DNA of 64,000 nucleotides from Nymphaea colorata (GCF_008831285.2 NC_045149.1:684001-748000), one strand, 5' to 3'. Positions 24,111 through 35,950 are shown, counted from the stretch's first letter. A program made the numbers and translations. The notes: a model not told the origin generated them from the letters alone.

Positions 24111-25959
24111 GATTAATAGTGATTTTGATGCTCAAGATGCTTTTGTTCTACTTTTGGCATAGCCCAATGTTAATGTATACCAAAATAAACAAGAACAGAG
24201 GTCAAAACTCCAGTAAAAACTAAGAGGATCCAGAGAAGCCAATCGACCATCAATCGGCATATCCATTTGCTCATGATGCATCTCATTATCCAGATTCTAG
24301 TCATATGCTACGCATTCATGTTACGTAAGACCTGACTATATAATATTCTTTTAGGTAGTCTATTTTGAATACCAAGGCAGATGTTTAAAATCAGGAAATG
24401 GTACAAGATCATCAATTTGTCATATTGATGACTCTCCGTTTCTTTCTCCTCGAAGTCTCTATTCGCTTGGAAAAATATTCTAGATGTTCCTGACATTGGG
24501 GATAATTTATTATTTATTGACAGATTCAACAGAGATATGTGTTGCATTGAGAAACACATGACAAGCATAACTGAATTTGCCACAAGGCAGAAACGATAAT
24601 GTGCTAATACGGCCTTCCAATCTTTCGAAGGATCCAATTTAGCAAAAGGTTTTGTAGGCAAGGGAATTTGATCAAAATCTCAATGCACATGTGCTTGGGA
24701 CATCCTGCATTAATTGGAATTGTTCATTCTCTCGTCACCTATATTTTTAAATACTGGTAGACCTATGACATCTGTATACATATGTCAGGAGTGTCAGCGG
24801 TTGACAGCTGCCATTTATCAGCATTTGCTTTTGCTTCTTATCCTACTTTCTTGACCTTTGCGTTGCAATTTTTCTGATGTTTGGGTACCAGCTTCTGTCT
24901 CATGTATTCGCAATTACTTGGATTTGCATTATTTTTTGGAGACTTCCTGTTTTGGTGATGATCTTTAAAACATTCAATGATCTTGTTGCAAATTTATTTG
25001 GGTGTCACATTAAGTACACAAAAAGATTAGAGAGACATATATATGGCAAATTAGTTGCCACCCTTATTTCTCATTAATGTTGGAGAGACCGTCAGGTCTC
25101 TTGTCCTTATGTTCATAGTAAAATGACTCACAGGATAAATGGAGAACAATGGTACTCTACTTGCTCAGTCTACGCGTATATGCTTCACCATCTTGAAACT
25201 ATGCTTTCACAGTTGTCCTGTATTTAATCAATCACATGCCTTTGCCAACACCAAGTCTTTCCATGATGTGATGCTGATGACCGTCGCAAGTGCATGTGAC
25301 TATGTCATCATCTTCCAGAGTGACTCTTATTTCTTTGTTTGCTTGCAGGTAACGGTTAACTAGTCCAAGAATGAGGCTAAATGTTGAGCTTTAGCCTTCT
25401 CCATGACACAACCTTTTCTGTCACACTGCCTACCTATACAGCCATGTCATGTGCTATTATATTAGGCACTTTCTCTCACAAACAATACTGGAGCTATGTG
25501 TACACTGGCATTAATTAATTTAAGTTTTCATAACTCTAGTGAGGTCATTGGGATTGATTACCATATTGAGCTTAATCATATTCTTATAAACTTCATTTTG
25601 ATCTTCAGTACATTAGTTTCATTAGTTAGCTCGCAAACATCAGGACCAATTAACGTGAAAGAAAAGAAGTGGTAGAGACAGAAATTTTTTTGTTAGACGG
25701 CATTATAATTCAAAAAATTCAGACCCCTCCAGTACATAATACATAATAAGATGATCGAAAGGCACCATATAAAACCAAATAAATGATTAGATGATACCTG
25801 TATTATAAGCAAATGAATATTGGGGCTAATCAACCAATATGTAAATTAATAGATTTTCTAGGACTCTATGAGAAACTGCCCACAAGTTTTGTACGCCACT
25901 CTGTGTACATAACGAGTGTACGCTGAGTGTGGACCCTACTATCGATATGCATATTTACT
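24111..25959. other. No recognisable gene
   Basis: No convincing domain. A 117-codon minus-strand frame at 24308-24661 has no recognised motif and overlaps the copia scrap context, so it is not called as a gene. Confidence 0.35.
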
Positions 25960-26430
25960 TTAATGTCCAAACATTCCATGTGCACAATGATTATTTTAAT
26001 CATGTCATTATCTCATAGCTTTATCATTATCTCGTACCTTTGTCATTACTTCATGCCTTTGTCATTATCTCATACATGTTGTCTCATACCCTTGTCGTTT
26101 TCTCATACCCATTATCTTGTGATTTCTATCATTATCATGAACCCATAACGTCTCTTATACTCATTATCTCACACTTGTGTTATTATCATACTTGTGTTGT
26201 TATCTCATGCCCCAGTCATTATCTTGTACCTGTAGCATCTGAGATAATGATAGGGACTGGGGTAATGAGATAATAATGGGTTTGAAATAACAACATGGAT
26301 ATAAGATAATGACAATGATATGAAATAATGAGTATGAGATAATGACAGAAGTATGAGATAACATATATGAGATAACAATAGAGGTATGAGATAATGACAG
26401 ATGTATGAGGTAACGCAATGAGTAGGACAA
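25960..26430. repeat. Imperfect palindrome built of CATTATCTCAT units
   Basis: The left arm (about 25.98-26.23 kb) repeats CATTATCTCATACC-like units roughly every 18-24 bp. The right arm (about 26.24-26.42 kb) repeats the inverted ATGAGATAATGAC units. Near the centre CCCCAGTC at 26210-26217 pairs with GACTGGGG at 26255-26262. It lies just inside the candidate right terminus of the putative Mutator-like element. Confidence 0.85.
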
Positions 26431-26515
26431 AAAGAAAAAAGAGGATGTACTTTTTCCATTTGGAGGGGACTGACACTTCTTCCTTTATCGAATTTTCGGT
26501 TTCCTTTTTCCTTAC

Positions 26516-26582
26516 ACAAATTTTATTTTTCTATTAAGGATGGGTTATTTTTTGTCATGATTAAAATGACATATGAAAATTA
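26516..26582 (-). repeat. Candidate right terminal inverted repeat
   Basis: Reads CTATTAAGGATGGGTTATTT then TTTGTCATGATTAAAATGAC. Its reverse complement aligns imperfectly with 8425-8499. The match is by eye, with gaps, so the pairing is provisional. Confidence 0.4.
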
Positions 26583-26879
26583 ATATATGGCACTGTGCAT
26601 GTAACCAGCTTCGATGCAACCCCACATGTGGCTTTGCCCCCAAGAAAATGAGATAAGGATGCCAAAATAAGCATACGTGTGCATAACAGCTAAGATGCTT
26701 TGCAATGAAGTATAATTAATACAATCTTGTTGCAAAAGGTAACAAATAATTGTAATATAAGGAGTGATCGTGAAAGAGATGCAATGGAAGTAGCAAGTTT
26801 TCTACAAAAACAACATAAAGCTCAATTTCGGCTCTATTATTTGTGCATGTTGAATCTTATCAACAAACAGTTGATATTT

Positions 26880-28430
26880 GATCAAGCTAGTTCGAAACCA
26901 AATTCATGAAGTGTTTGGAGCAATCCAATGTGGATGACTTATGAGAGATCAAGTACACTTAACATTATCGAGTGTAGTCATCTATATAAGTGATGAAGTA
27001 CGATGCATCGTGTCTAGATGTAACACTCATTGGTCCATATATGTTAGGATGGATATTAATTGTAATGGAACAATGCTTTCTCAAATGGTTTTTGAGTTGT
27101 TTTTCCCATTAAACAATATTCACAGATAGACATGTTAATATTTGTAAGAAATCCTAGGAATCCCTCACAAGCAAGTCAAATCATTCTATTTTGACGAGGT
27201 ACATACATCCACATTAACATGCACATTAAAGCACTCATCACTCACGTAGCAAGAATTGAGTAAGTATCTAAACAAAACAACCAACCATTAATACACTAGA
27301 AAAATAACCAAGTTTGCAGACAATATATCAACAATTGTCTTTAAAAGTAAGCCTATAGCCAAATATCATCAAACAGAAAGAGAAACTAAATTTCATCGAA
27401 TATTTGCGGATGTGTACATCATGCAACAGAATATCTAATCCACTCACCAAAACCAGTTCATAACTACCAATCCCATGTACTAATGCACGAGTATTGTTTC
27501 TTCGATGTTGGATATTTTTTATATTTAACGAATGTCTTGTGATTGCATCTCACATGGTCTGTTTCTCATGAGCCTACAATATACAAAGGATAAGGTTTTG
27601 CATTTAGAGCACAACTTGGAACAAAAGAATAAAAACTTAAAGTCAAAGAGGTGTATACCTTCTTTGGTTCACTACACTTTCAAGTGAAATAATTGAAGCA
27701 TTTCACCTTACTTTTGTCCTTATTTCCACCATGCTTTCTGTGGCTTCTCTATTTTTCATCTTGCTTTTTCTCCTCTTGATTCTTTTCATGTTTTTTTTAA
27801 ACCACTAGGACCATCACCTCTCTTTTTTTTATGATTGGGAGGCTTCTTGAAACTTTCAGTTATGAAGGTCTGACCATCAGATTTTGGCAGCTTCTCATAC
27901 TCTAGTTGCAGGTGTTGAGATATGTCATCAAAAGTTTTGATGCTCTAGTTATATGTCATATTAATTCTCATATGCTTTCAGCTTTTTTACAGTGATCTTA
28001 TCACTACTTGAATTTGTAGTTCATCCATAATTGTGTGTCCTACTAACTTTAGCTCTCTAATATTGGTTATGTTTATAATATGATTCAAATTTAATATTAA
28101 TCTTTCTTATTTTAGTAGCTAATGTTCCTCCAAACCTATCTATGAGAGTTAGCCACATCTATTTGGCAGTAGTGTACTGTTCAAACTGCACATGATGTCA
28201 TCTTGCATTGAGCACAACATTGTGACTCTAAATGTATTATTTTTATGCCTCCATGCATCATAGGTTTAGAGTCATTTTGTGCTTGTACACTATTTCCCTC
28301 ATGTCTAGCCATGAGGAGGTTCAGTTCATCAAGGGCTTTAGCCTCCTCTGAGGCAAACTGTATATTTCTACGCCATATGTCATAGTTATCCTTATTCAAC
28401 TTCTCAATTCAGGTGAAATCTAAGATTTAT
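26880..28430 (-). pseudogene. Ty1/copia gag-protease-integrase remnant
   Basis: Minus-strand copia sequence without recognisable LTRs. LNKDNYDIWRRNIQF near 28.36-28.40 kb is the gag start. A CCHC-like knuckle reading CFNYFT-KCSEPKK lies near 27.66-27.70 kb, with one position lost. GNNTRALVHGIGSYELVLVSG near 27.43-27.50 kb resembles the protease downstream region, and CEYCLMGKTTQKPFEKA near 27.07-27.12 kb the pre-integrase zinc finger. GPMSVTSRHDASYFITYIDD near 26.98-27.03 kb is the integrase core. Stops and shifts are frequent. It is a separate copy from the element at 30.5-36.2 kb. Confidence 0.7.
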
Positions 28431-30473
28431 TTACTTAGTGTAGAAATATCCTAACCCAATCAAAAAAGAAACAACCACTATAAATGTTAAATTGAGTGTC
28501 ACTAATTTATGTAAAATGAAACTCAATACACATCTATATGTATAGTAAGGGCCACATCACTAATTGTATAGCATTTTACACTAGGTGTAGGATTGGAATG
28601 TCACTCAGTTCGAAATCATCTCTTACTATCTTAGTGATCTTTAACTATACAACTAGATTGCCATCCTTAACTATAATTAGTCACCATGTTCATGAAACCA
28701 AGCATCACAAGCACAAACAAAGAATTAATCGTGCATAAAAGATGAAATATTGAATAAAAATATACACCTTCATTAATTTTTCATGTCCAAAAAAAATGTT
28801 CACACATGACAAGCAAAAAATATATATATTCCAAAAAAATATGAATCTAAATAGACTCACTACGAGCATGTTCAAAGACATCACTTTACATAAGACAAAA
28901 TAAAAAGAATTAAAATAAATCCACAATGATTATATTAAAGACTAAGTGTAGAGCTCAGTGCATTCGTTCACTATCTCAGGAAATTCCGATCTATAATTGA
29001 AATACCTTCCCATTGGAGAAGGTTTTGGAGTTGTTCTCTCTAAGTGTCATTCCACTGTTTCTTAAATATATGTGTTGCACTTTCCCATTCTTAAGGATGG
29101 AAGTATCCTCTCGAGCATGGGCTCGTAGAACTCTTTTTTTATTTGGCACTGTACCTCGAGTTCAATCTCAATGATTGCATTCTCAAAGTTTAAGGAAATG
29201 CCATGTCTCTCTAGACATTTGCCTCTTAACAGTCCCTACTTATCATTGGTAAGGAAAAGAAGCAATGCTCTATCTACCTCAATGGTTGCAATCGGTATTC
29301 AAATTCATCCACAATCTCATGTAGTCTAGTATGCATAGCAATATGCCTACAGACTGTGTATGTGGGGTACATCTTAAACTTTATAAACTGCCCCTATAGT
29401 TTGGCCCCTAGGTCACGTTTGCAATACAAAAGATAAAATTGAGAGAATGCTTAAATATATTTCAAGCCCATTCTTGTTGTCTCTCCATGAATTACTTTGT
29501 ATAAGCAGTTGGGTTCCGATCTCTAGTAACATCGGCCAACTTTGGAGAGAAGAAAAAACAGATTAAACAAAGAAAAAATGAACCAATATAGGCTTTCTCT
29601 ACAGTATGGGAATAGGTTCTCTTTTATAAACTATTATTCCTAAACTATTGGGATCCTATGTCTAGAAACATATCATCTATGTAATTTAAAAAAAAAAAAA
29701 AACATAGCCTCCTGCTATGTTCTCTCTATGGTATGGGAAAAGGGACAACGTAGGCATTCTATGCTCTGTCTACAGTATGGAAGAAAAAGGCAACACATAT
29801 TCATATACCTGTGTTTGGTCTATGCAAGCAGAGCTGCTTCACACAACCCTCTTTGACACATTTGTTGAATGAAGTTTCTCTCGACCAAAGTTGTCTCCCA
29901 CTCATTTCTGTAAGAAGCAACAAACACCAAGCATAGCTACAACTTCTTTACTGCACCTATTGTTATTTGTCAATGGAAGACAAATACGGTGGTTATCCTC
30001 TAGCTGGAGATAATAGGTCCAATCAAGTACTTGTGAGAGCGCACACTAGTTGAAGCATTGGCATTTGCTACCTTTTGAGTGTATGTGCATTTGCCATATT
30101 GGAACATTCAATTGAGTAGGGTCAGTAAACCTAACAAGCAGAAGTAAAGCTGTAAACAGACTTAGTCTCATATCAAATCAACTATTCATTGGGTTTGGTC
30201 ATATCTTTCTTAATTGTACATGAACTCAATTTTGATGTGATTTTTTCGAACTAAATCAAAATTTGGTAGACATCTGGTCTTAGCCTTAATTTACACATGA
30301 ACAAGTCTTGGTCAAGGCTAGAACCTTATAGGATGAAGTTTAGATGCAAATTTGATCATTATAAACTGTATACCAAGTCTGACTAAGTTTTGGATACATT
30401 CACCTTTGAGTATTCCAACTAAATAAGTTTAGTTTTAGATTGGTAGTGGGACCTTCCTGACTCGTCGGCATCC
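28431..30473. other. No recognisable gene; one degenerate coding-like tract
   Basis: Mostly AT-rich unique sequence. On the minus strand between about 29.37 and 28.97 kb a reading with one frameshift and one stop gives RLHEIVDEFEYRLQPLR, ALLLFLTNDK, GLLRGKCLERHGISLNF and EFYEPMLERILPSLRMGK. This looks like protein-derived sequence, but I do not recognise the family. It may be a captured host exon or a piece of an unknown transposon protein. Confidence 0.35.
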
Positions 30474-30474
30474 T

Positions 30475-30737
30475 AATAAAACAAAAGCAGAAAAGAATTG
30501 CTCAGGGATTTAATGTGGTTCTGTTGAATCTTGCCTACATCCACAACAAACTCTTTACTCTCTCCACTAATGTCAAAGAGAGAAGAGTTACCATTTTTAT
30601 TTTTAAGGAGGTTGAGTACAATTGTTTTTATCCATGCATTTTGGGTTACTTTATAGCGCATATTACAAATGTTAACAACATCATGAACCACCACGCTTTT
30701 GTTTTTCTCATAACTATCTCCCATTGATGTGTTAACA
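30475..30737 (-). repeat. Copia 3-prime LTR
   Basis: Shares AATCTTGCCTACATCCAC, TGTCAAAGAGAGAAGAGTT and AAGGAGGTTGAGTACAA with 35966-36196. On the minus strand it begins TGTTAACACATC. Confidence 0.88.
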
Positions 30738-30751
30738 TGCTCCCTCAAGCC
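30738..30751 (-). other. Copia polypurine tract
   Basis: The minus strand reads GGCTTGAGGGAGCA immediately before the LTR start TGTTAACA. Confidence 0.75.
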
Positions 30752-30802
30752 AAGTTGGGTATCAACTAGATTGAGCTTAGTTTTCAAGTAATGAAAACGT
30801 GG

Positions 30803-32300
30803 TCATGGGAGTACCTTTGTCAAAATGTCTGCAATCTGATCTTTAGATGACACAAATTCAATTGTAATCTCCTTCTTGGCAAGCTTTTCTCGGACAAAAT
30901 GAAATTTGATTTTAATATGTTTTGTTCGGGCATGAAGAACAACATTAGCAGCAAGATAGGTGGCTCTTAGATTGCCACACTTTAGGATAGGATGATCATT
31001 ATGAGGTACATTAAGTTCTATAAGAATCACATTGAGCCACACCAATTCAGAAACAACACTAGCCATAGCCTCGTATTCAGCTTCTTTGGAGGATCATGGC
31101 ACAGTATGTTGATTTATTTGAACTCCAAGATATCTAAAGCCCCCCCCCACACCCCCCCCCCCCAAGAAGAGACAAAGCTATTAGTCGAACAATGGTCATT
31201 AACTGCCCCAATCAGCATCAGAATGCACCTTTAGATTCCACTGAGTGATTTTATGCACCTGTATACCAAAAGTAAGAGTACCATGCATATAACGAAGAAT
31301 GTGCTTAACATGAACCCAATGAACATAAATGTCAGTTCATGCATGAATTGACATGTTGTGTTGACAGGTAAGGCAACATCAGGATGAGTCAAAGTAGCAT
31401 ACTGTAGTGCTCCCACCAAACTCCTGTAAAGAGTACCATCTATGAATTGGGTGCATCCATATCTTGAGAGAGTCACATTGAGTGTTGCAGGTGTGACAAC
31501 AACATTAGCATTGGTCATCTGAGCTCCAAATAGAATATCTGAAATAGATTTTGATTTACTAGTCATAAAAATATCACCATGATGTGCAACTTTATTACCA
31601 AGGAAATAATGTAAGGATCCTAAATCTTTGATGGAGAATTGATGACCCATATCCATAATAGTATTATGAACCTTCTTTCGTAGAGCTGCTAGTGATAATA
31701 ATATCATCCACATATATTAAGATATAAGTAATTGTAAAAGATGAAGCATACATGAATAAAGAGGCATTAGATTTGCATTCATGAAGACTACATGGGAGAA
31801 GATACGAACTCAAACTATCAAACCAGCTCCTAGGTGCTTGCCTGGGACTATATAAAGACTTCTTTAAACGACGTAATGATTTGGTCTTGTGGAATCTTCA
31901 AAACATAGAGGTTGCATTATGTAACTTCTTCTTTTAAAGTCTCATGAAGAAAGGCACTGTTCACATCAAGTTGTGGATTATTCCAATGCTGACTATGAGC
32001 AACTGTCAATACAAGTATTATGATAGTCGATTGGACAACTAGACTAAAAGTGTCAAAATAATATATGCCTTCGCATTGACTACAGCCTTTGGCAAATAGC
32101 CTGGCTTTGAAGCAAGCAATGGTCCCTTCAACATGATGTTTAACTTTATATATCCAACGACACCCAACAATGTTAGTACTGGCTTTAGGTAGTACTAGCT
32201 CCCACGTACTGTTATTGTAAGGGCTTGAATCTCACTACTCATGGCTTCCATCCATGTAGGGTTATTTTGGGCTTCTTGTTGATCAGTTGGTTCAAGGTTA
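30803..32300 (-). pseudogene. Copia reverse transcriptase and RNase H
   Basis: The RT block SLRRLKKSLYSPRQAPRSWF lies near 31.83-31.88 kb and the catalytic YILIYVDDII at about 31.70-31.73 kb. QFSIKDLGSLHYFLGNKVAH near 31.60-31.65 kb and LYRSLVGALQYATLTHPDVA near 31.38-31.43 kb follow. RNase H appears as SSKEAEYEAMASVVSELVWL near 31.04-31.09 kb, then HARTKHIKIKFHFVREKL and DQIADILTKVLP at the end. The YVDD is preserved, but the frame is broken in several places, including at the C-tract (31140-31163). Confidence 0.9.
31140..31163. repeat. C9-ACA-C12 homopolymer tract
   Basis: The plus strand has nine C, ACA, then twelve C, so the minus (element-sense) strand is a long G tract. It interrupts the RNase H-encoding region just upstream of the segment that reads INQHTVP..SSKEAEYEAM. 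Confidence 0.9.
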
Positions 32301-32498
32301 TTAGGAAGAGTGGTTGAGCAATAGTAAAGTTTAGGTTGTCTAGTTACCATCTTGTGATCTTGCTATCATTGGATGAGTTCTAGAAACTAGAGGAGCTTGG
32401 TTACTAAGACTTGGTTCTACTTCTACTGAGTCGTTTGGTGAGTTTTCAACATGTATTGGTGCATGGAGGTTTCATTAGGTGTGTTTGAATTTAAAGGT

Positions 32499-33709
32499 TC
32501 AATGGAATCTTGACTCATTGAGTGTGTTGAATCCGGCATGTCTACGGGTGGGGTTGATATGGCCCATGTAAATGGATGAGAGGACTAAATGGGTTCTTGG
32601 GTTCTGGTCATTGGATCCAATCACTTGCATCTTGTGCCACAATGCGGGTAGGCCTGCCAAAAGATAAGAAAGTCTTCTCATCAAATATAACATAGTGCAA
32701 AATAACTGTTTGCCTATTGATGGGATTATACCATGTGTAAAACTTGTGACATGATCCATAACCAAGAAAAACACAAACTTGAATTTTTGGATCTAGCTTT
32801 GACTTGTGCAAATGCCCTGTAAAAGGATATGCCACACACCCAAAGGCTTTCATGTAATTGTATTTAGACAGCAACTCAAATAACTTCTCATAGGGAGTTT
32901 GATTATGTAAATTCTCAAGAGAAAGGTGCTTAATGATATTAGCTGCAGTTTTGAATGCATCGACCCAAAACTTAAACGACATGCGAGCATGAAAGGCATA
33001 CTTAGACCCATTTCAGTGAGATGCCAATGTTTCCTCTCTACAATCCCATTTTGTTGGGATGTATGAGGACGAGTAAGCCATCTTTGATTACTCTTATTCT
33101 CAAGCCACTCAAAAAATTTGGTACATGTAAACTCTCCTCCTCCGTCGGTGCGAAAGATCTTAATCTCATGACCTAGCTGTTTTTCAACAATCTTTTGAAT
33201 GCCAGAAAGCACACATATGTGTCAGGTTTTTTTTCTCAAAGGAAAAATCCATGAGAAATGTGAAAAGTGGTCTATGATAAGCAAATAATACAAGTGTCCG
33301 TCTCTAGAAAGGCTCAGAGCTGGACCCCATAGGTCTGTGTGAACCAACTCAAGAGGTATCGATGCCTTAAATCTGATTTAGGGAATGGGAGACAATGCAT
33401 CTTCCCGAACGCACAAGAAAAGCAATTTAAAGATGTATGGCCATCAAATGAAATTAAATTGGCAACACTAAGCTTAGAAAAAAAACTAGTATGTGCATGT
33501 CCCAATATATAATGCCATATATTTGAATCAGAAGTTCTATACTTTATGAAAGCATTCAAAAGTTCACAAGAAAGCGGACTATTTGAACACTGCTGAACTG
33601 AATGCCTAACTTGATTGCTGGTCTTGTCGACTTGGAACCACAGCTCTCTGATGACGTGACATCTTTTCATGCTCTGGTCCTGCCCACACACAGAGTCTGT
33701 CCTGCCCAC
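32499..33709 (-). pseudogene. Copia integrase
   Basis: The zinc-binding start HTSFFSKLSVANLISFDGHT with CFSCAFGKMHCLPF and SDLRHR lies at about 33.35-33.50 kb. The core EIKIFRTDGGGEFTCTKFFE and TSQQNGIVERKHWHLTE (the D and E catalytic surroundings) lies at 33.0-33.17 kb. MSFKFWVDAFKTAANIIKHL with YNYMKAFGCVAYPF and VCVFLGYGSCHKFYTWYNP, the copia integrase C-terminal hallmark, extends to about 32.65 kb. Two frame changes are visible. Confidence 0.9.
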
Positions 33710-34860
33710 ACACAGAGTCTTTCTTTACTAGGATCGTTGCACATTATTTTGTTTGCCTGCAATTGCTTGACAACAAAACCATCAGAAGAAACTCAATTGT
33801 GCATGCATTATATTTAGTAAGTTTAGATATGGAAATAAGATTCTTTTGACCTGAAGGTACATGAAGAGCATGCTTGAGAATCATCGGGCAACTAAATTTT
33901 GAACTTAAAGTAATATTTTCAACATGTTTTATGCTCATTTCTTGTCCATTACCAACAAAGACTGACCCAATCTATAATGTCATATATTTGAATCAAAAGT
34001 TCTATTCTTTAGGGAAGCATTCAAAAGTTCACAAGAAAGCGAACTATTTAGACACTACTGAACTAAATGCCTAACTTCAGATTTCTGGTTTTGTCAACTT
34101 GTAACCATGGCTCTTTGATGATGTGACAATTTTTCATGCTCAGGTCCTGCCCACACACAGAGTCTTTCTTTACTAGGACCGTTATGCATTATTTTGTTTG
34201 CCTGAATTGCTTGACAACAAAACCACCAGAGGACAACTCAACTGTGCATGCATTATCTTTAGTAAGTTTAGATATGGAAATAAGATTCTTTTGAACTGAA
34301 GGTACATGAAAAGCATGCTTGAGAATCATCGGGCAACTAAATTTTGAACTAAAATAATATTTTCAACATGTTTTATGCTCATTTCTTGTCCATTACCAAC
34401 AAAGACTGACCCAATCTATAAGGTCATATATTTGAATCAGAACTTCTATTCTTTAGGAAAGCATTCAAAAGTTCACAAGAAAGCTAACTGTTTCAACATT
34501 GCTGAACTAAATGCCTAACTTCAGATTGCTGGTCTTGTTGACTTGTAATCGTGGCTCCTTGATGATGTGACGCCTTTTCATGCTCAAGTCCTGCCCACAC
34601 ATAGAGTCCTTCTTCACTAGGATTGTTGTGCATTATTTTGTTTGCCTGCAATTGCTTGACAACAAAACCATCAGAGGAAAACTCAACTATGCATGCATTA
34701 TCTTTAGTAAGTTTAGATATGGACATAAGATTCTTTTGAACTGAAGGTACAAGCATGCTTGAGAATCATCAAGCAACTAAATTTTGAACTTAAAATAATA
34801 TTTTCACCATGTTTTATGCCCATTTCTTGTCCATTACCAACAAAGCTGAGTTTTACCTTT
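33515..34860. repeat. Tandem triplication inside copia pol, units about 445-465 bp
   Basis: Three adjacent copies start near 33515, 33976 and 34430. Anchors GTCCTGCCCACACA at 33678, 34144 and about 34588 give periods of 466 and 444 bp. Each copy contains TGCATGCATTAT, AAGATTCTTTTGA, GAGAATCATC and TTTTATGC(T/C)CATTTCTTG. Each translates on the minus strand to the same protease-to-integrase linker (SISKLTKDNACIVEFSSDG-like). The first copy carries an additional 21-bp internal duplication of its CCTGCCCACACACAGAGTCT block near 33680-33720. Confidence 0.92.
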
Positions 34861-35791
34861 CATGGGCTGATTGGAACTAGTAACATGATGAGTGGCTCCA
34901 GTGTCCAGACACCACTCAAGATCAATAGAAGAAGAGGCACTTTCAGCAGTGGAATCTTGACTGGAAGCAGACTGACTGATGGTAGTGTCTAAAGCCATGG
35001 CCATAAAAACTTTTGGTATATCCCAACACTGTTTTGCTGTGCCCACAAAATTGACAAATAACACATGCAATAGAGCTTGATTGCTGCTGCTTAGATGCAT
35101 TTGCAGCAAGCCCCCTTTTGCCAAAACGCCCTCCACCACGTCCTCTATAGAAGTGGCCACCGCCACGATTTGAAAAAAATGAACTATTGTCATGTCCTTT
35201 TTGTTGCATAAAGGTCGTGGCAGTATCTTCAATTTGGGAAGAAGTGGGTGACTGTAACATATTTAATCTCTTCTCTTTTAAAATCAAGAGATTATAAAGT
35301 TCTGAAAACGATGGAAGCTGTTTGGAAGTTGTTACAGAAGTAATGAACGAATCATATTCTGCACTCAGTCCATTAAGAGTGTAGAGAACCAAATCCGAAT
35401 CTAAAATAAGATGGTTAATAGCACCAAGGGAGTCACTTAAATACTTGACAAAATTAAGATAGTCCACCATTGATCGATCCTTCTTTCTTACATTTTGGAA
35501 GTCTCTTTTTAGTTGAATGATTTGAAGGTTGGACTGAGACGCATGCTGCTGCTCAATTGTTTCCCATGCCTCACGAGATGTGGAATGGCGAATTAGTTAA
35601 GCAAGAACAGATTCTGACACCATGGCCTTAATCCAACTTAAGGCCAGTTGGTCAGTGGACTGCCAAGAAATATAAGCAGGGTTTGGTTTGGTCTTCTTGT
35701 CATCAAGATGTTGTGGTGGTGAAGGACAAGTGCCATTAATGTACCTCATTAAATCTTGGCTAAGCATAACGCTTTCAATCTGGATCGCCAT
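34834..35791 (-). pseudogene. Copia gag and protease
   Basis: The gag start MAIQIESVMLSQDLMRYING appears at 35.73-35.79 kb. LIHH-type gag core text follows as FVKYLSDSLGAINHLILDSD with LVLYTLNGLSAEYDSFITSV near 35.33-35.44 kb. The basic, Gly/Arg-rich RNA-binding tail GGGHFYRGRGGGRFGKRG and a CVICQFCG zinc-knuckle start sit near 35.05-35.16 kb. The protease motif CLDTGATHHVTSS is at about 34.87-34.91 kb, followed directly by the triplicated linker. At least one frameshift divides gag from protease. Confidence 0.88.
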
Positions 35792-35950
35792 AACAAGTAG
35801 TTTGTGCGATCAAGCTTTAAGGAAACAAGACTCGAAAAGGTGTTCAAATGGATAACAGGTGCGGTGAAAGCAGTAGTTTCGGCCGAAGAAGAACTGATTG
35901 GACATTGACATCGTTATTAGGCAGTGACAAGAAATGATTGTGTATGAGAT

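Larger units (their letters stand above)
8425..26582. mobile_element. Putative giant degraded Mutator-like element
   Basis: The proposal rests on three observations. First, inverted candidate termini of about 65-75 bp lie at 8425-8499 and 26516-26582. Second, a FAR1/FHY3-type transposase-derived gene is present on the minus strand. Third, a plant-mobile-domain gene is present on the plus strand. Both gene families are known Mutator-like cargo or derivatives. The interior is otherwise filled with TTATC-based tandem and inverted repeats. At about 18 kb it would be very large, and nested insertions or two neighbouring elements are equally possible. No 9-bp target duplication was identified, so the outer limits are tentative. 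Confidence 0.35.

Noticed and set aside
24308-24661. 117-codon minus-strand frame as a gene
   Set aside because: No domain or homologous motif is recognised, and adjacent plus-strand text looks like copia debris.
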